Part shown: piece after piece, positions 34,325-46,800 of the stretch
Layout of the letters: the number at the start of each line of letters is the position of its first letter
How positions within the stretch are numbered: position 1 is the first letter of the stretch
DNA from: Staphylotrichum longicolle
Taxonomy: Eukaryota; Ascomycota; Sordariomycetes; Sordariales; Chaetomiaceae
Length of the DNA: 64,000 bases
Reading direction: 5' to 3'
NCBI GenBank assembly: GCA_019096155.1
Contig: JAHCVI010000002.1
Span: 868,001-932,000 of the forward strand
Program-made: the position numbers and the translations under genes
Notes under the pieces: model-generated
What the model saw: only the letters and a program-made list of their open reading frames with translations
Told to the model about the DNA's origin: nothing
Databases searched by the model: none

Positions 34325-37270
34325 TGTGAAGAATCGCTGGAGAAGATCGGGTGGCGCAGCGGCGGAAGTGTGACGATAAGCGGGGGTCGAGATCGGGGTC
34401 GAGTCGGGAATGCAATCGCGATCAAACAGGCATGTCCGGATTGGAGAATGCTGTCGCACAGTAAAACCGAGGAGTCGGTTTGAGACAATCCGAAAAAGAA
34501 GTTAGGAAAAAATGCAGGGCCTGCCGAATCGCGCTTAAACGAGTGATTGCGCGAGGAGGAAAATGGAAATTTGAGGTTGTTGAATCGAAGAGCGGGAGCC
34601 GAGGGCGAGGTGGAAGAAGGTGGGTGGGTGGGAGGTGCCCAGGTGTCGTCTCAAAAGCGAGCGGCGATAACGACAGTAGGTAGCGTTAATGGTAGGTGAG
34701 AGAATGGAAAGGAAGTGAGGAAGATGGTGGTGGCCTTGGAAGGCGGGAGGTATTATTTGGCAGAACCGCGATGGGCGAGGGTGCGGACGTGCAATCAGGG
34801 GTGGGCAGGGATTCGAGGTGGGGGGAAGCCCCGAAATGTTCGACGGCGAGAAGCTCCAGAACCGGGTGGCAGGGAAGTGACAGAAACGAGATGAGACAGA
34901 GCCAGAGTCGTGCGAAACAGCGTGCTCAATTCTCAGGCTCCATTTGCGACCAGGGCCACAGGAAGCTCGCCGTGGGGGAGAGGCAGGTGCAGGGGCTCAT
35001 ATCTCTTGAGGACGAGCAGGGGGCCGCCCACCTATCGACCAGGTGCGCTTCCGGCGAACACGGAAAGACCCTGAAGTTTTTTGACAGGGTGCGGGACCAT
35101 GGACGCGATTGGGATGACAGTCAAAGACCGTTCCAGCGCTAAGGGAGCGACTTCTGCAAACCCCTTCCCCACTGCAGACCAGGGGGCACAGCTGACGATC
35201 CTAAAAGGGGAGCACCGTCTTCCAAGGACGATCACCATTCGAGTGCCGCCCAAACGTCATTTGCGTTCTGCACACCTGTCGATCACAGGCAACCGGTTTC
35301 AAAAAACATTCTCGAGACTTTTCCATCGTCTCTGAAGACGCAAATCAACAAGGTATTCACAAAACAGTAAACACAACGCTCCGCGGTGTTTCCGGTCACG
35401 CTCGGTTCCTTGCACTGGGTGGGTGAGGTGGGCCGCCGGACCTGATTCGGATAGTGGAAGGTACCTAGTGGACGCCACCGCTATTTACCCCCTGGTAAGA
35501 CGCCATGAGAGTCTGGACCTTTTCCATCCCCCACCCAAGTTTCGGGAGATGGAAATGAGTCTGGGGACGAAGTCGTGTTCGATGCTCTCTCTTCAAATAG
35601 ATGATGCATTACGTAGGGAAGGTGCTGTGCAACTGTGCATACATGTAGTCTTGCAGGCTCAGACTACAGGGAGGAGACAGTCGCGGCGCCCGAAGACGAG
35701 GAATGATAAGAGAATCGAGTTAATGAATGCAGGCGCTTACTCCGACCCTTGGTGAGCTTGGGCACTGTTTAACCGGAAAGGTGCAATTCCAGTAGCGCCA
35801 CCAAATCACCGCGCATCGTCCAATATTTCCATCATATTCACGCATCTGTCACCCATCAGCCCTCAGCCGACGGCGAGCGTGCTGTGTTTGCTTCGCGCTC
35901 GACTGGAGACAGTGCCGGATTGGCTTCACCGATCAACCACACGTGGGCTGTGTAACCGCTTCGCCTCTGAGAAGCCGAGACTCAGCACGTTTTTGCGAAC
36001 CTGTTTGCACCAATCCGAGGCCTATTTCCGACCCTGTCATTAGATGGGCCAGGACCTACCAATCCTGCTTGGCCGCCGGGCCCTCGACTCCTCGTTGCAG
36101 AACCCGGGAAGCCAAGGCCGCATCTGCAGGCGTGAGGCACGCAGAAGTGCCAGATTGGCTTCCCGCCTTCCCGTCCTTCCAGACCGGAACCGGGAGCGGG
36201 CAAAAAGTCGTCAACCAACACCCAACTGCTTTGGGGTTACACCATCTCGACAATCGAAATAGTCAAAACAGACGGCAACCCATGCCCAGCTTGCTGACGT
36301 CCAAAGCAAATGCGTAGACCAAATCAACCAGCATATCATCCTTGACATTCTCATTTCTTGTTGCTCAAGAAAGCCCAGACGTTTCATGGGAAGCAAGCAA
36401 TGCAGCCGAATACACAGCAGAACATGGGTCATACCCGATCCTCATTATCTTCATGGTACAGACCAGTCTTTCCGAGGATTCTCGGACAATGGGATCACTG
36501 AACACTGCTACTAACTTTGCCCCGATCGATTGGTCACACCAACGTTACGCAAGAAGACATCCCGTGTCTCGTCGTCGTGTCTCCGATCTGCGTCCCATCC
36601 AGCCTCACCACCCAACGACGTCTGTGCCCGCGTGCGTGCGTGCGTTATGCGCGTAATCCAGACAAACGCACGCGTGTGTCCGTACAGACTCACATGCACA
36701 CAGCCGATGGCTTGCTGTTGTGTATCCGTCCATCCAGCAACGGCGTCCCCAGGTCAGATCTCCCGCAGCATCCCGACCAACCGCACAACGTGGGCGGGCG
36801 TTCAGACACGGGGAGAGACAGCCATGTTTGTTTCAGACATTCGTTTTCCAGTCGCACAGCAAACGGTGTAATTCGGAGTTATCAATTTTCTTGTCTGATT
36901 GTTGCTGTGAGGGCCCAGCGTGGTCTGTTTTGTGAAGGCATATTCCCATATCTCCCCACCCATCCTGCCTGCCAAAAGCAGTGTTTTTCCAATTCCCGCC
37001 TCAACCCAAATTACCAGCCCGGCCATGGAAACAAAGGGAATACCCAAAAACAAAATGCAAATCCGAATCCAGTGGGTATAGCGAAGCGGAAATTGTGACC
37101 GGGGTATCGAAAGGAAAAAAAGAAACAAAAAAAAGAAAAAAACCAGAGCCTCACTCCGTGAGCTGCTCGGGAACCAAGGGAGGCATCAAGCCCCCTTTCC
37201 CTGCGCGTCAACACGCATGGGGATTAACAGTTATTACCGCACCGATCTCTCCTTCATCCCCAACCTCACA
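34325..37270. other. Intergenic region between DUF3405 gene and LIM gene
   Basis: About 2.9 kb, containing the DUF3405 promoter at the left and the LIM 3' flank at the right (A-rich near 37100-37140). Open frames are short, arginine- or serine-rich and overlapping. No gene is supported. Confidence 0.5.
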
Positions 37271-39770
37271 TCATCCCCACCTCGTCATCCTCTTCTCCAT
37301 CCTCGGCCGTCCCATCGGCCCCAGCCGACTGGGGTTATACCTCCCTCCTCCTCCTACTGCCCTCGGTCCCGGTCCCATCCCCATCCCTCCACTTCCAGGC
37401 AACCCCATCATGCCACTGCCACCCAACGGCGGCCTCAGCCCACCACCACCACTCTGACCACTGCCCCCCGCCAACCTCCACGCATCCTTCTCACAATACG
37501 CCCTGCCCCCAACCTCAAAGTACCCATCCCTCAACACCACCCCGCACCCCACCGCCGCACACTTGAAGCACCCGACATGGTGTTTTATCCCCCCGTCCCC
37601 GTCCCCATCCCTGCCCTCCTCCTCGAGGTACTGCCCTTCGATCCCCCGCCCGCAGCTCCCGCACAGGCTGCCGTTGAGCTTGTGGTAGTGCAGCTCGCAG
37701 TAGGGCTGGTCGTGCAGCACGTAAAAGGTCGCCGACGAAAAAGATTCGCGGCAGGTGGTGCACACGAAGCAGGGCTTGTGGTAGCGGCCCGTCAGGCGGC
37801 CGTCGGCCGAGGCGATGGACTTGCCCTTGATGGGCTGGCGGCAGGCCTTGCAGTTGCCGCGCGGGGTGGCAGTGGCGGGGGTGGTGGACGGCGCCGCCGC
37901 CGGTTGTTGTTGTTGTTGTTGTTGTTGGTGTTGTTGAGGGTGGGAGTGGGAGTTGGAGCGGGTTGGCGGGGGTTGGGGTGCGTGGTTTTGCTCTGCTTGT
38001 TGTTGCTGTTGCTGTTGCTGTTGTTGCTGTTGTTGTTGGGCGCGCGAGGGGCGGCGCTCGAGCGAGCGGGAGCGGGTCGGTGGGCGGTCTGGTTGCGGCT
38101 GCGGTTGCGGTTGCGCACGGGAGGGGCGGCGGTCGAGCGGCGGCATGCGTTCGGGGGAGCTGGTGTAGCGAGGAGAGGGGAGGTTGGTGGCGGTGCCGGG
38201 GGAGAGGGCGTCGTGAGGCGACAGAGGGTCGGTGGGGATCTGGATGGTGAGGGTGTCTTGGGTGGGGGACGGGACGGGCGAGCGCCCGCGGGCGGAGCGG
38301 GGGTTCTGGATAGCCGGATCGATGCGCGGGTCGTAGCCGGCGCGGTCGGCGGAGCGGGGAGGCCGGGCGCTCACGGGCGAGGTGAGGGCCCGCATGTCTC
38401 TGGGCGGCAGCTTCAGGGGCGACACGATGTGCGGGTTGGGCTTCATGTCGTCCATGGACGACTTGATGTCCGTCATCAGGTTGTCGAAGCTCGACGTATC
38501 GGACGGGTTTCGCCCCGACCGCGACGCGAGAGACCTCGGGGGGCTGGTGCGCGAGCTTGCCTGGCTCGTCTGGCTCGCCTGGCTCGGGCGTCGTTGGGGC
38601 TGGCTGCCGCTGTCCGAGTTGCTGGACGATGTAGACTCGGAAGACGCGTGGTACGGGTTTCCGATCCCAAACTCTTCGGCAAGGTTGATCGTGGGCACGC
38701 CAGGGGTCGTGGGTCGAACCACGCCGGTTCGTGGTGGCGGCGGCCGAGACATTTCCGGCCCGCCTCTGCTTGGTCTCCTGGATCTCTCGCCCGTCATGGG
38801 GATGGGCCCATCGGGACCCCCTGGAGAATTCGGCTGTGGCCGCGGTTGGTCCGGACGCAATGTCGCGGACCGTGGAGGCGCCGAAGGTGTGCGAACCGGA
38901 GGGGCGAAGCGGTCGCTGGGTCGGGGAAAGGTCTCGGACCGGTTCGGCGTCGCGGGCGGATCATTCGCGCCCTCTGGCGCTCTTGATGGTGGGCCAAAGC
39001 CCGTATCCGTTAAGCCTCTGCGGCTTTGGTGCTTCCGCTCCCAAGGCCGCTGCTGATGTTGGAGGCCGAGGTGCCCGGGCGGTCGTTGGCATCCGGTCCG
39101 GCAGCAAAGGTCGACGGCCAAAGGGACCCGAACATGTTGTTCAAGGTGTTCATGCGGTCCATTAGATTTGGGCCCTGCTTCTTGGGAGTGTTCGCCTGAT
39201 TCTCCGCGTCTCGTATCCGTTCCGATCGTCCAGGCCTCCATATCCGCCTGGCCTCGTCGACTGTGGCGGAGAGTTACTCGCGATTTGTGGGGCATAGTCA
39301 TCGTCCGCTTTGCTGGCGTCTGGGCGTGTGTTGGGGGTTTGGGGTGAGACGTCGCTCTGCGAACCACTCGAAAGACTGACGGGGGTCAGTTGGGTTTGGC
39401 CCATGTATGCACGGTCTGGTGCTTTGTTAGCTCGAGGTGTCAAAGAAAAGAGTGGAAAATCCTCACTGGCTGCCGACGTGTCCACCTGAGGGGGTGCTCG
39501 TGGCGGTTGCTTTTGTGCTGTCAAAGGGTTGCCGAATGCTGGCATCAGTCGCCCAAACAGGGACGTTGCGGGCAATGGGGGGGTGGCTAAGGACGCGGTT
39601 AGTTGACGACGTCGAGGAGTGACGGTAGGAGAGAGCAGCGCACATTCTGGAGCTGGTGATCCTGATCCAGTGCAGGCATGTTCGCCCATCAAGGATATCT
39701 CCACCTGCAGGCCGCATGTCGAACACTTTACAGTCGGCATCAAGCGCGACTCCCGCCCTATTGCCGCCAT
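37271..39770 (-). CDS. Paxillin-like double LIM-domain protein with two frameshifts
   Basis: Start at ATG 39770 (MAAIGRESRLMPTVKCSTCG, with a small Cys-pair N-terminus). Two introns, 39643-39587 (57 bases) and 39466-39416 (51 bases), both with CTAAC branch sites; splicing the second creates VDTSAANRAYMG. The protein then changes frame twice. Near 39202-39209 the first frame ends and the next reads NQANTPKKQGPNLMDRMNTL. Near 39010-39020 that frame meets TAA, and the third reads LTDTGFGPPSRAPEG and stays open to 37271. Both look like loss of one base. The rest is long and disordered with a poly-Gln run, then two LIM domains (CKACRQPIKGKSI ... CFVCTTC ... CELHY; CGSCGRGIEG ... CFKCAAVGC ... YCEKD). 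LIM proteins of this layout (yeast Pxl1) act at polarised growth sites with Rho/Cdc42 signalling. Confidence 0.85.
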
Positions 39771-42700
39771 TCTTGGCGGTGATGCTCAATCACAGTGTCT
39801 ATGTTCTTGTCCGCGCCCTTGATGCTGGTGCTGAGGAGGTCCAACTATGAAAGGGGAGCTGGCGCGAAGCTTCTAGGAGTCGTCCTGCCCCCCGGGAATC
39901 TCTCGTCGCCCTGTGCGGCAACCGGGGAACCCTCTATGTTCCCGTCGTGCTGGGACCCTTCGAAGAAGGCAAGCGGTGTGAGCGCTGGGGTGCGTCGTGT
40001 GTGTCGTTGTGCGTCGTCTGTCGATTCAGGGGTTCTGGCGATCCAAACAAACGATGGCGGGAGTCGAAAGCAGCGATTACTTCGGGCAGCCGCTCAGACA
40101 GTGGGTTCTCCCAGACGAGGACAAGGTCCAACGGCGTGCTGGGAGGGATCTGGTTTTACAGAGACAGGGCCCCGCGAGCGAGCTGGAGATAGTCTAGGCC
40201 CGCCAAGCCGGGCTATACGCAATAGCTCCCAGCTGCAGGCTGCACGGGAGAAACAATCTGTGGGGAGCTGGAGGATGGCTGAGGATGGTTTTGCTGTTGC
40301 GGATCGTGTCTCGAAAGTGGAGGGCAAAGTTGGCCTTTCGGTACGACGGGTGCAAGATGCAAGTGTTCTCCCAAAGGGAGAGTCGATGAAGAACTGCGGG
40401 CAGAGCACCAGCCGGTTACACTGAGACCCTGGCCCCTGACCCTGGGGCCCCCGGTGTCTGCAGGGACGGGGGCGAGCTCGGTGGCCGGCCAGGGGTCTCG
40501 TGCCGAAGGTCCCCCCCGCTCTTGAAGGAGGAGAGCCGGGGATTTGCGCGATGCACACAAGATGGAGCGAGGATCAAGCCAGCCGCGAGCCAGCCACACC
40601 CTGCCCCCGACATGCTAGCGTCGCCGTCTTTGTGCATCTGCAGCGCTGCCGAATGCTGTAACCAGGACGAAGCGAGCAGGTGGCCCGCGCCCTGCATTGG
40701 CCTAATCCCGATCTGAGAGGCGCCATGAAGCAGATCCCGAGATGGCAATCACAAGTTTGGGGTTGGCCCACGCCGCCCACGACGAGCGGTGAAGACTTGG
40801 TTGACACGGGCGTGGAACTCGCGTCGTTCCTCGAACTTCCGTGACGCAGCGGGCAAATGGAAACCTGAGTCTGAGGTGAACTCTCCGGCCGTCATCTCGG
40901 CGCCTCTCTCGTCCCAAAGGCTGCCGTTGCAGCGCCCCAAGTTCGGCAAAATTGGCATTCATTATGCAGCGCGATCGAAGAAACCACAGGTCGCCTTCGT
41001 CGTCGCCAAAGGCTCGTCGCAATCTTTCGGGGCTCCACACTGCTATCGGCCGAACGCCACACGCCCCAGCGCCAACACCAGCGGTGGTCTCGGCTGTTGG
41101 GGCGGGTACCTTGCAGCACGTCTGCCTTGATCCAATGGTTGGTCTGAAGTCGCCGCCGCCTAAATGGGATGGATATCAGACTCGCCAGACCAACCTTTGT
41201 TCGAGAGACCGCTCGTGACCTGTCCCGCGTCTCAGATGCAAGTCATCATGCCGTCGTCGCCGGACAATTTTATTTTATCTATCTCAGACAGAGGGTCTCC
41301 GACACAAGCCTGGGACGCCAACAAATGCCAAATGAGTTGAGGTGGGCTCCGCGTTGGAGTTCGGGGTCTTCTGGGTCCGCTGGATCCGCTCGATCCACTT
41401 CCTTCCTTCCTCCCCACGCCCACAGAGGGCCGAATCTCTTGACGGCCAGGAAGCTCCGGATTCCATTGGACCGCACAGCACTCCTGTAGCGCTCTCTCTG
41501 AAAACCTCCTGTTTATGCATTCTGTCAGCTGGTGAACAGTGAGCGGCACGCCAGCAAATCACAGCGCTTCCAGCTGCTTCTTAGGTTCGTAGGGCTCATA
41601 AGGCTCATCGGTGTTGCACGACGAATGGCGTTTCGCTGCTCTGGCATCAAGATTGTCCCCCTAACACAGCAACCATTGGCAGCCCACCCACAACCAGCAA
41701 CCCTGCCAAGCCGTTTGTGCCCCACGTCGGCACCCCTGTCGTCGGGCCTGGAGAGAATCGAACACCCGCCGAGCACCCTTGTGGCCGAGTCCGTTCCAGA
41801 ATTCCAGAACCTCTATTATTGCTTCTTCAGATGTTGGAACATCATCTCGGTCACGTCACCGCGATGTGCCCATCTTCAGGGCTGGCAAATGGGGTTTCGC
41901 CCAGGATCAACTGCCGTGACTAATTGCGATCGAGCGATTTCCCGGCGATAGTTTGGCTCCGTCCGTCTCCGTCTGGCAGCCCGTCATTGCGATTCCACCA
42001 AGCTGAGCTCATGGTAAGAAAAAAGACATCAGGCGACCCTGGCCCAGCTATTGGCCCGGGCCCCCCCCTTTTCTTTCCCTCACCGGCGGTAACTCAGATT
42101 CTGTCACCCTTGGGCGGCCCGTCCAAAAGGCCGACTGCGTGTCTCAGGCCGGGCGTAAGCGGCGCATCAGGAGAATATCAAATCCGTCAAATCCGGCAAA
42201 CGCGCTGCCACTGCCTCTATCCCTAGGTCAGGCCTCTCGCTGGTCCGAGGCGCGGTCTGGATTCCATGAACTTGCTCACGCAGGCGGCAGGCCCGTTGGC
42301 TCGAGACTTGCTCACATCAGCCACAAGCTCAATGTCAGTTGTGATTGCACGCCCACTGCATCCGGATGCCACCCACCAGCTCACTGCGGCCTCGCTGCAA
42401 CCCCACGTCTGGCGTCTCGTGGTCGACCCCTCGCACGCACCGGCAATTCATGCCTCGCATCCGAATGCGTCGTCCTGCAGCCCTGGTGAAACGAGCACCG
42501 AGACCAAGGTCCATTCCTCTGGACAGGTCTCAGCCATAATACTCAACGCTTTCTGTTATGGCCTCGACTAATTATAGACGTACTGCTACTTCGTCTGGTG
42601 GGCTGCATCGTGCCTCTTGTCGAGCATGACGAACCGCCATTGGGGCAGCACGCTTGACGACACTTATCTCCCATGGATGAGGGACGCATCCGACAACCAT

Positions 42701-43584
42701 TTCTCGCCTCCATGACGAGGCAGGGATCGCTATGTAAATGCTTGGGCACTGCAGCTCATTCACCGCCCCTCCTCCAGGTCAGCCAACGGCATGCCTCGTT
42801 CTCAATCGGTCCAGTGACAGGTCAACCAAGCAACCATGCAACCAACGGCAGCACCGCCGGCACACCATCGGGAATCAAGCCACGATGCTGCAGGCCACGA
42901 ATCCGGGCGGCTCAACTGCAGCTGCAGCGCCGGCAAGTCTGACAACAGTTGTGCGAGGTACAAGTCAAGTACAAGCCAACAACACACCACTGGCCTCTTC
43001 GCGTTGCCGATTCTCCGGCCACGGCCCAGTATTTGAGGGGCTTGAGGGGCCTCCTCCGCTCTCTCGCAACTCTATCGCTCCATGTGGGCGGGATCAGCAT
43101 CTTTAGCACAATGGATTTTGATCTGTCCCCCGCGCTGGCCGCAGACAAAGATAGCGTCGGAGCCGCGGTATAGAAGGGCCCGGGTCCACCGTCGGGAACC
43201 CTATGCTCTCCCGTTCCGGAGGTGGCCGGTCCTCGCGTGACGGACTGGCTCCGGCAGCATCGGCGACCAATCAGCGGGGCCGGAGCTCGCTTTTCGATGG
43301 ATCCCCCCGCACATGTCCACGCAACTTTGCTGCAGAAAAACCAATGCAGGTGTGGAGGGGTAGCGGGGGTGCACGGCGCAGGACCGGACTTTCGACGACC
43401 AACGCCGCCGAAAGCCACATGCACCAGCCAACTCACAGTCATGGAGTTTTTTTTTTTTTCTTTGTTTTTCCCTGTCTTGGGGAACAGACGGCGCCGCGAT
43501 CCAGGGCGTTGGTCTTTTTGGCTGGGGCATGCGGTGGCGGCAGACGTGATTTTTATCACTTCTCGCTTTCGCAAGAGGCGGGAT

Positions 43585-43640
43585 GGGTTGATGGGTTGAT
43601 GGGTTGATGGGTTGATGGGTTGATGGGTTGATGGGTTGAT
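43585..43640. repeat. Minisatellite: seven perfect copies of GGGTTGAT
   Basis: Seven head-to-tail copies of the octamer GGGTTGAT with no mismatch, about 240 bases upstream of the INO1 TATA box. It does not match the fungal telomere unit TTAGGG. An array of perfect copies suggests recent expansion. Confidence 0.95.
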
Positions 43641-43826
43641 GGGATGGACCCGCCGCCATCGATTCCATGGCCAGGCTCAGTCCAACGAACTCGGAGAATG
43701 AATGCACCCTAGAGGCCGAGCAATCCGAGACGTGGAGCCAGACCCAATGTAATATGTATGTGAAATAAGTGTAGCGCGTCTTTCACCGCCTCGAGGAAAA
43801 AGGGATCCAGTTCTTGCGATTTGAGG

Positions 43827-43833
43827 TATAAAA
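43827..43833 (+). promoter_or_regulatory. TATA box of the inositol-phosphate synthase gene
   Basis: TATAAAA in the context GAGGTATAAAAGGAGG, followed by a C/A/T-rich leader that runs to the ATG at 44272. The leader of roughly 400 bases may carry a 5' untranslated intron, which I could not place with confidence. No clear inositol-responsive element was identified by eye. Confidence 0.6.
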
Positions 43834-44271
43834 GGAGGGTGCTTGCTGCGCGTTTCTGCCGAACGAGTTTATCGGCGTCATCCTTTGTCAGACACTAAAC
43901 TTCCCAAACCCCCAAACCTCAAACTCCACCTGGGCACCACAACCTTTGTTGACATCCTGTCATCGCAACCAACTTCCATCTCAATTTTCGGTACTCGATC
44001 GCGCTCCTGAGCTGCGATCGCTCCAGCCGCCAAAACGTTCTCCAACCTCCTCAACTCGTAAGCGGACCTTCCTCTCTCTTTCAAAACAAAAAAACGCCGC
44101 TCCTTCCACCATTTCCTCACACGGCTTGCTAACTCGCACTCAGCGTCCATCACCCGTACGCAGGAGCCCGTTGCTCTGCCTCGCCTGGAGGTGCAGCGGA
44201 CCTAGCCCCGACCCGATAAAGTGCTCCTTGCCACACGGCTGAATACTCAACTTAAATCCCCCTTTGCAAAC

Positions 44272-45964
44272 ATGGCACCTCACGCTGAGACCGACGCGGG
44301 CTCCGCGAACGGTGATGGACACTACAACAACGGCGCTGCCGCCCCTGCTGGCGTTTCCGCCGGCCCCAAGTTCGTCGTCAACTCGCCCAACGTGGTGTAC
44401 ACGGACACCGAGATCCGCTCCAAGTACACCTACCGCACCACCACGGTGACGGAGGGCGAGAACGGCATCCGCGTGGCCACCCCCCGCGAGACCGTCTACG
44501 ACTTCAAGGTCGAGACCAAGGTCCCCAAGCTCGGCGTCATGCTGGTCGGCTGGGGCGGCAACAACGGCACCACCGTGACTGCCGGCATCATGGCCAACCG
44601 CCGCAACCTGGTCTGGGACACCCGCAACGGCCCCCAGGCCGCCAACTACTACGGCTCCGTCGTCATGGGCTCGACCCTGAAGCTCGGCAACGATGCCAAG
44701 ACCAACCTGGACGTCAACATCCCCTTCCACGACGTCCTGCCCATGGTCCACCCCAACGACTTTGTCATTGGCGGCTGGGACATCAGCGGCCTGAACCTGG
44801 CTGACGCCATGGACCGTGCCAAGGTGCTGGAGCCGACCCTCAAGAACCTCGTCCGCAAGGAGATGGCCGAGATGGTCCCGCTTCCCAGCATCTACTATCC
44901 CGACTTCATCGCCGCCAACCAGGAGGACCGCGCCGACAACCTGATCCCCGGCTCCAAGGCCTGCACGGCTCACGTTGAGCGGATCCGCAAGGATATCCGG
45001 TATGTCAACTTTTTCTATCTGCCTTTTTTTCGCATTCAGCCCGGTCTAACCTCCCAATAGCGACTTCAAGGCCGCCAACAACCTGGACAAGGTCATTGTG
45101 CAGTGGACCGCCAACACGGAGCGCTTCGCCGACATCATCGAGGGCGTCAACGACACGGCCGAGAACCTGCTCAAGGCCATCGAGGCCGGCCACGAGGAGG
45201 TATCCCCCTCGACCGTGTTCGCTGTTGCTTGCATCCTCGAGGGCGCGCCCTTCATCAACGGCTCCCCGCAGAACACCTTTGTCCCGGGCGCCATCGACCT
45301 TGCTGAGAAGCACGGCGCCTTCATCGGCGGCGACGACTTCAAGTCGGGCCAGACCAAGATGAAGTCGGCCCTGGTCGACTTCCTGATCACGGCCGGCATC
45401 AAGCTCACGTCCATCGCCAGCTACAACCACCTGGGCAACAACGACGGCAAGAACCTGAGCTCGCACCGCCAGTTCCGCTCCAAAGAGATCTCCAAGTCCA
45501 ACGTGGTCGACGACATGGTCGCCGCCAACACGGTCCTCTACGGCGAGGGCGAGCACCCGGACCACATCGTCGTCATCAAGTACGTCCCCGCCGTCGGCGA
45601 CAGCAAGCGCGCCATGGACGAGTACTCGGCCGAGATCTTCCTCGGCGGCCACCAGACCATCTCCATCACCAACGTCTGCGAGGACTCGCTGCTCGCCTCC
45701 CCGCTCATCATCGACCTCGTCATCATCGCCGAGCTCATGACCCGCGTCCAGTGGAAGCTGCACGGCGCCGAGGGCGGCGACTACAAGAGCTTCCACAGCG
45801 TGCTCTCCGTCCTCAGCTACATGCTCAAGGCGCCCCTGACCCCGCCGGGCACCCCCGTCATCAACGCCCTGGCCAAGCAGCGCGCCGCCCTCGCCAACAT
45901 CTTCCGCGCCTGCGTCGGCCTGGAGCCCGAGTCCGACATGACCCTGGAGCACAAGCTCTTTTAA
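44272..45964 (+). CDS. INO1: Inositol-3-phosphate synthase (Ino1)
   Basis: Two exons, 44272-44999 and 45061-45964, with a 61-base intron between IRKDIR and DFKAANN; the product is 543 aa, close to yeast Ino1 (533). It converts glucose 6-phosphate to 1D-myo-inositol 3-phosphate using NAD, the first step of inositol and phosphatidylinositol synthesis, in the cytosol. Family signatures are present: LMVGWGGNNGTTVT-type NAD loop (about residue 90), NGPQAANYYGS, SYNHLGNNDGKNLS and SSHRQFRSKEISKSNVVDD. The start is the ATG in AACATGGC; the open frame upstream has no family character. Codon use is strongly C-ending, as expected of a highly expressed gene. No frame problems. Confidence 0.97.
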
Positions 45965-46800
45965 GGGCTGTCGTCGTCGTCGTCGTCTAAGGGGCTAGGC
46001 TGGTGGGGGTGAATAGAAACCACCTTGGGAACTTGGAGGTTTCTTGCCACTCCGCCTGCAAATCTTCGCTTCATTTCTAGCCTTGAGTGGGATATTTCCT
46101 TTCTCAAGCTTCAGCTTTTGCGCGGTGCCTTTTCTGCCAATGATTGGCAGACCAACAAACACACAAGACTGACTGGGGAATATTCGTTTATTCTCTTGGT
46201 GGTCAACACAGTATCCGGTGATTCGTCTTCGCTATTGACAGTCGTTACCGAAATAAAATCCCACAGATTGTCCCCGGGACCTACACTTTTTCCTGCCTTG
46301 TTGAGTGAAATGGTCATGTGTGAAGTGACGATGCGGATGGGTTAGTGCCAATGTCATGTGTTGTAACTGAGTTGAGTGTGCCGTGCTACTACTAGTAGCT
46401 ACTTACTCCCTTTGATACACGACCCGCCTGGAAGGGCTGTCTTTCATCCTGCCCAGACCGTGTTGTGCATGTATCACAAGCAGTGTTCTTCTTGCTCCTT
46501 CCGTGCGGATCACTTTGTGAAACCAGGGCATATTGCCATGTATTTACACTTCTCCTGTCTTATATACAGCTTGGAGACGGTTGAAATAATTCGCAACGGA
46601 AGGGGATTAGGAGGCGGGGCGAAAGACACCTTTATCACCTTGACCTTTGCTCCGTGTAAACCTGGCAATTTGAAACCGGCTCAACTCAACTCAACTCCCT
46701 CTTGGACTTGTTGGATACCTGTCCAATGCCAAAAGCATGACAGCACCTGTTGTGTGTGTTGCAAGGTCATCCATCGGCCACCACAAACGCAAGCCTAGTC
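45965..46800. other. Convergent intergenic region, INO1 / acyl-CoA ligase
   Basis: About 840 bases holding both 3' flanks. A short CGT repeat follows the INO1 stop (45971-45987). No gene is supported. Confidence 0.55.

Larger units (their letters stand above)
39771..44271. other. Divergent 4.5-kb intergenic region upstream of LIM gene and INO1
   Basis: The largest gene-free gap in the window. Both flanking genes point away, so it holds both promoters. Base composition is balanced; I see no terminal repeats, reverse transcriptase or transposase fragments and no repeat-mutated sequence. Open frames (for example 41532-41951 plus, 42912-43574 minus) have no domain. A 7-copy octamer repeat lies at 43585-43640 and a TATA box at 43827-43833. 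Confidence 0.5.

Noticed and set aside
41690..41800. tRNA-like B box on the minus strand (GTGTTCGATTCTC)
   Set aside because: The T stem pairs poorly, no acceptor partner for CAGGCCC lies 70 bases upstream, and no D arm or anticodon arm can be drawn.
43585..43640. Interstitial telomere repeat
   Set aside because: The unit is GGGTTGAT (8 bases), not TTAGGG; only a resemblance.
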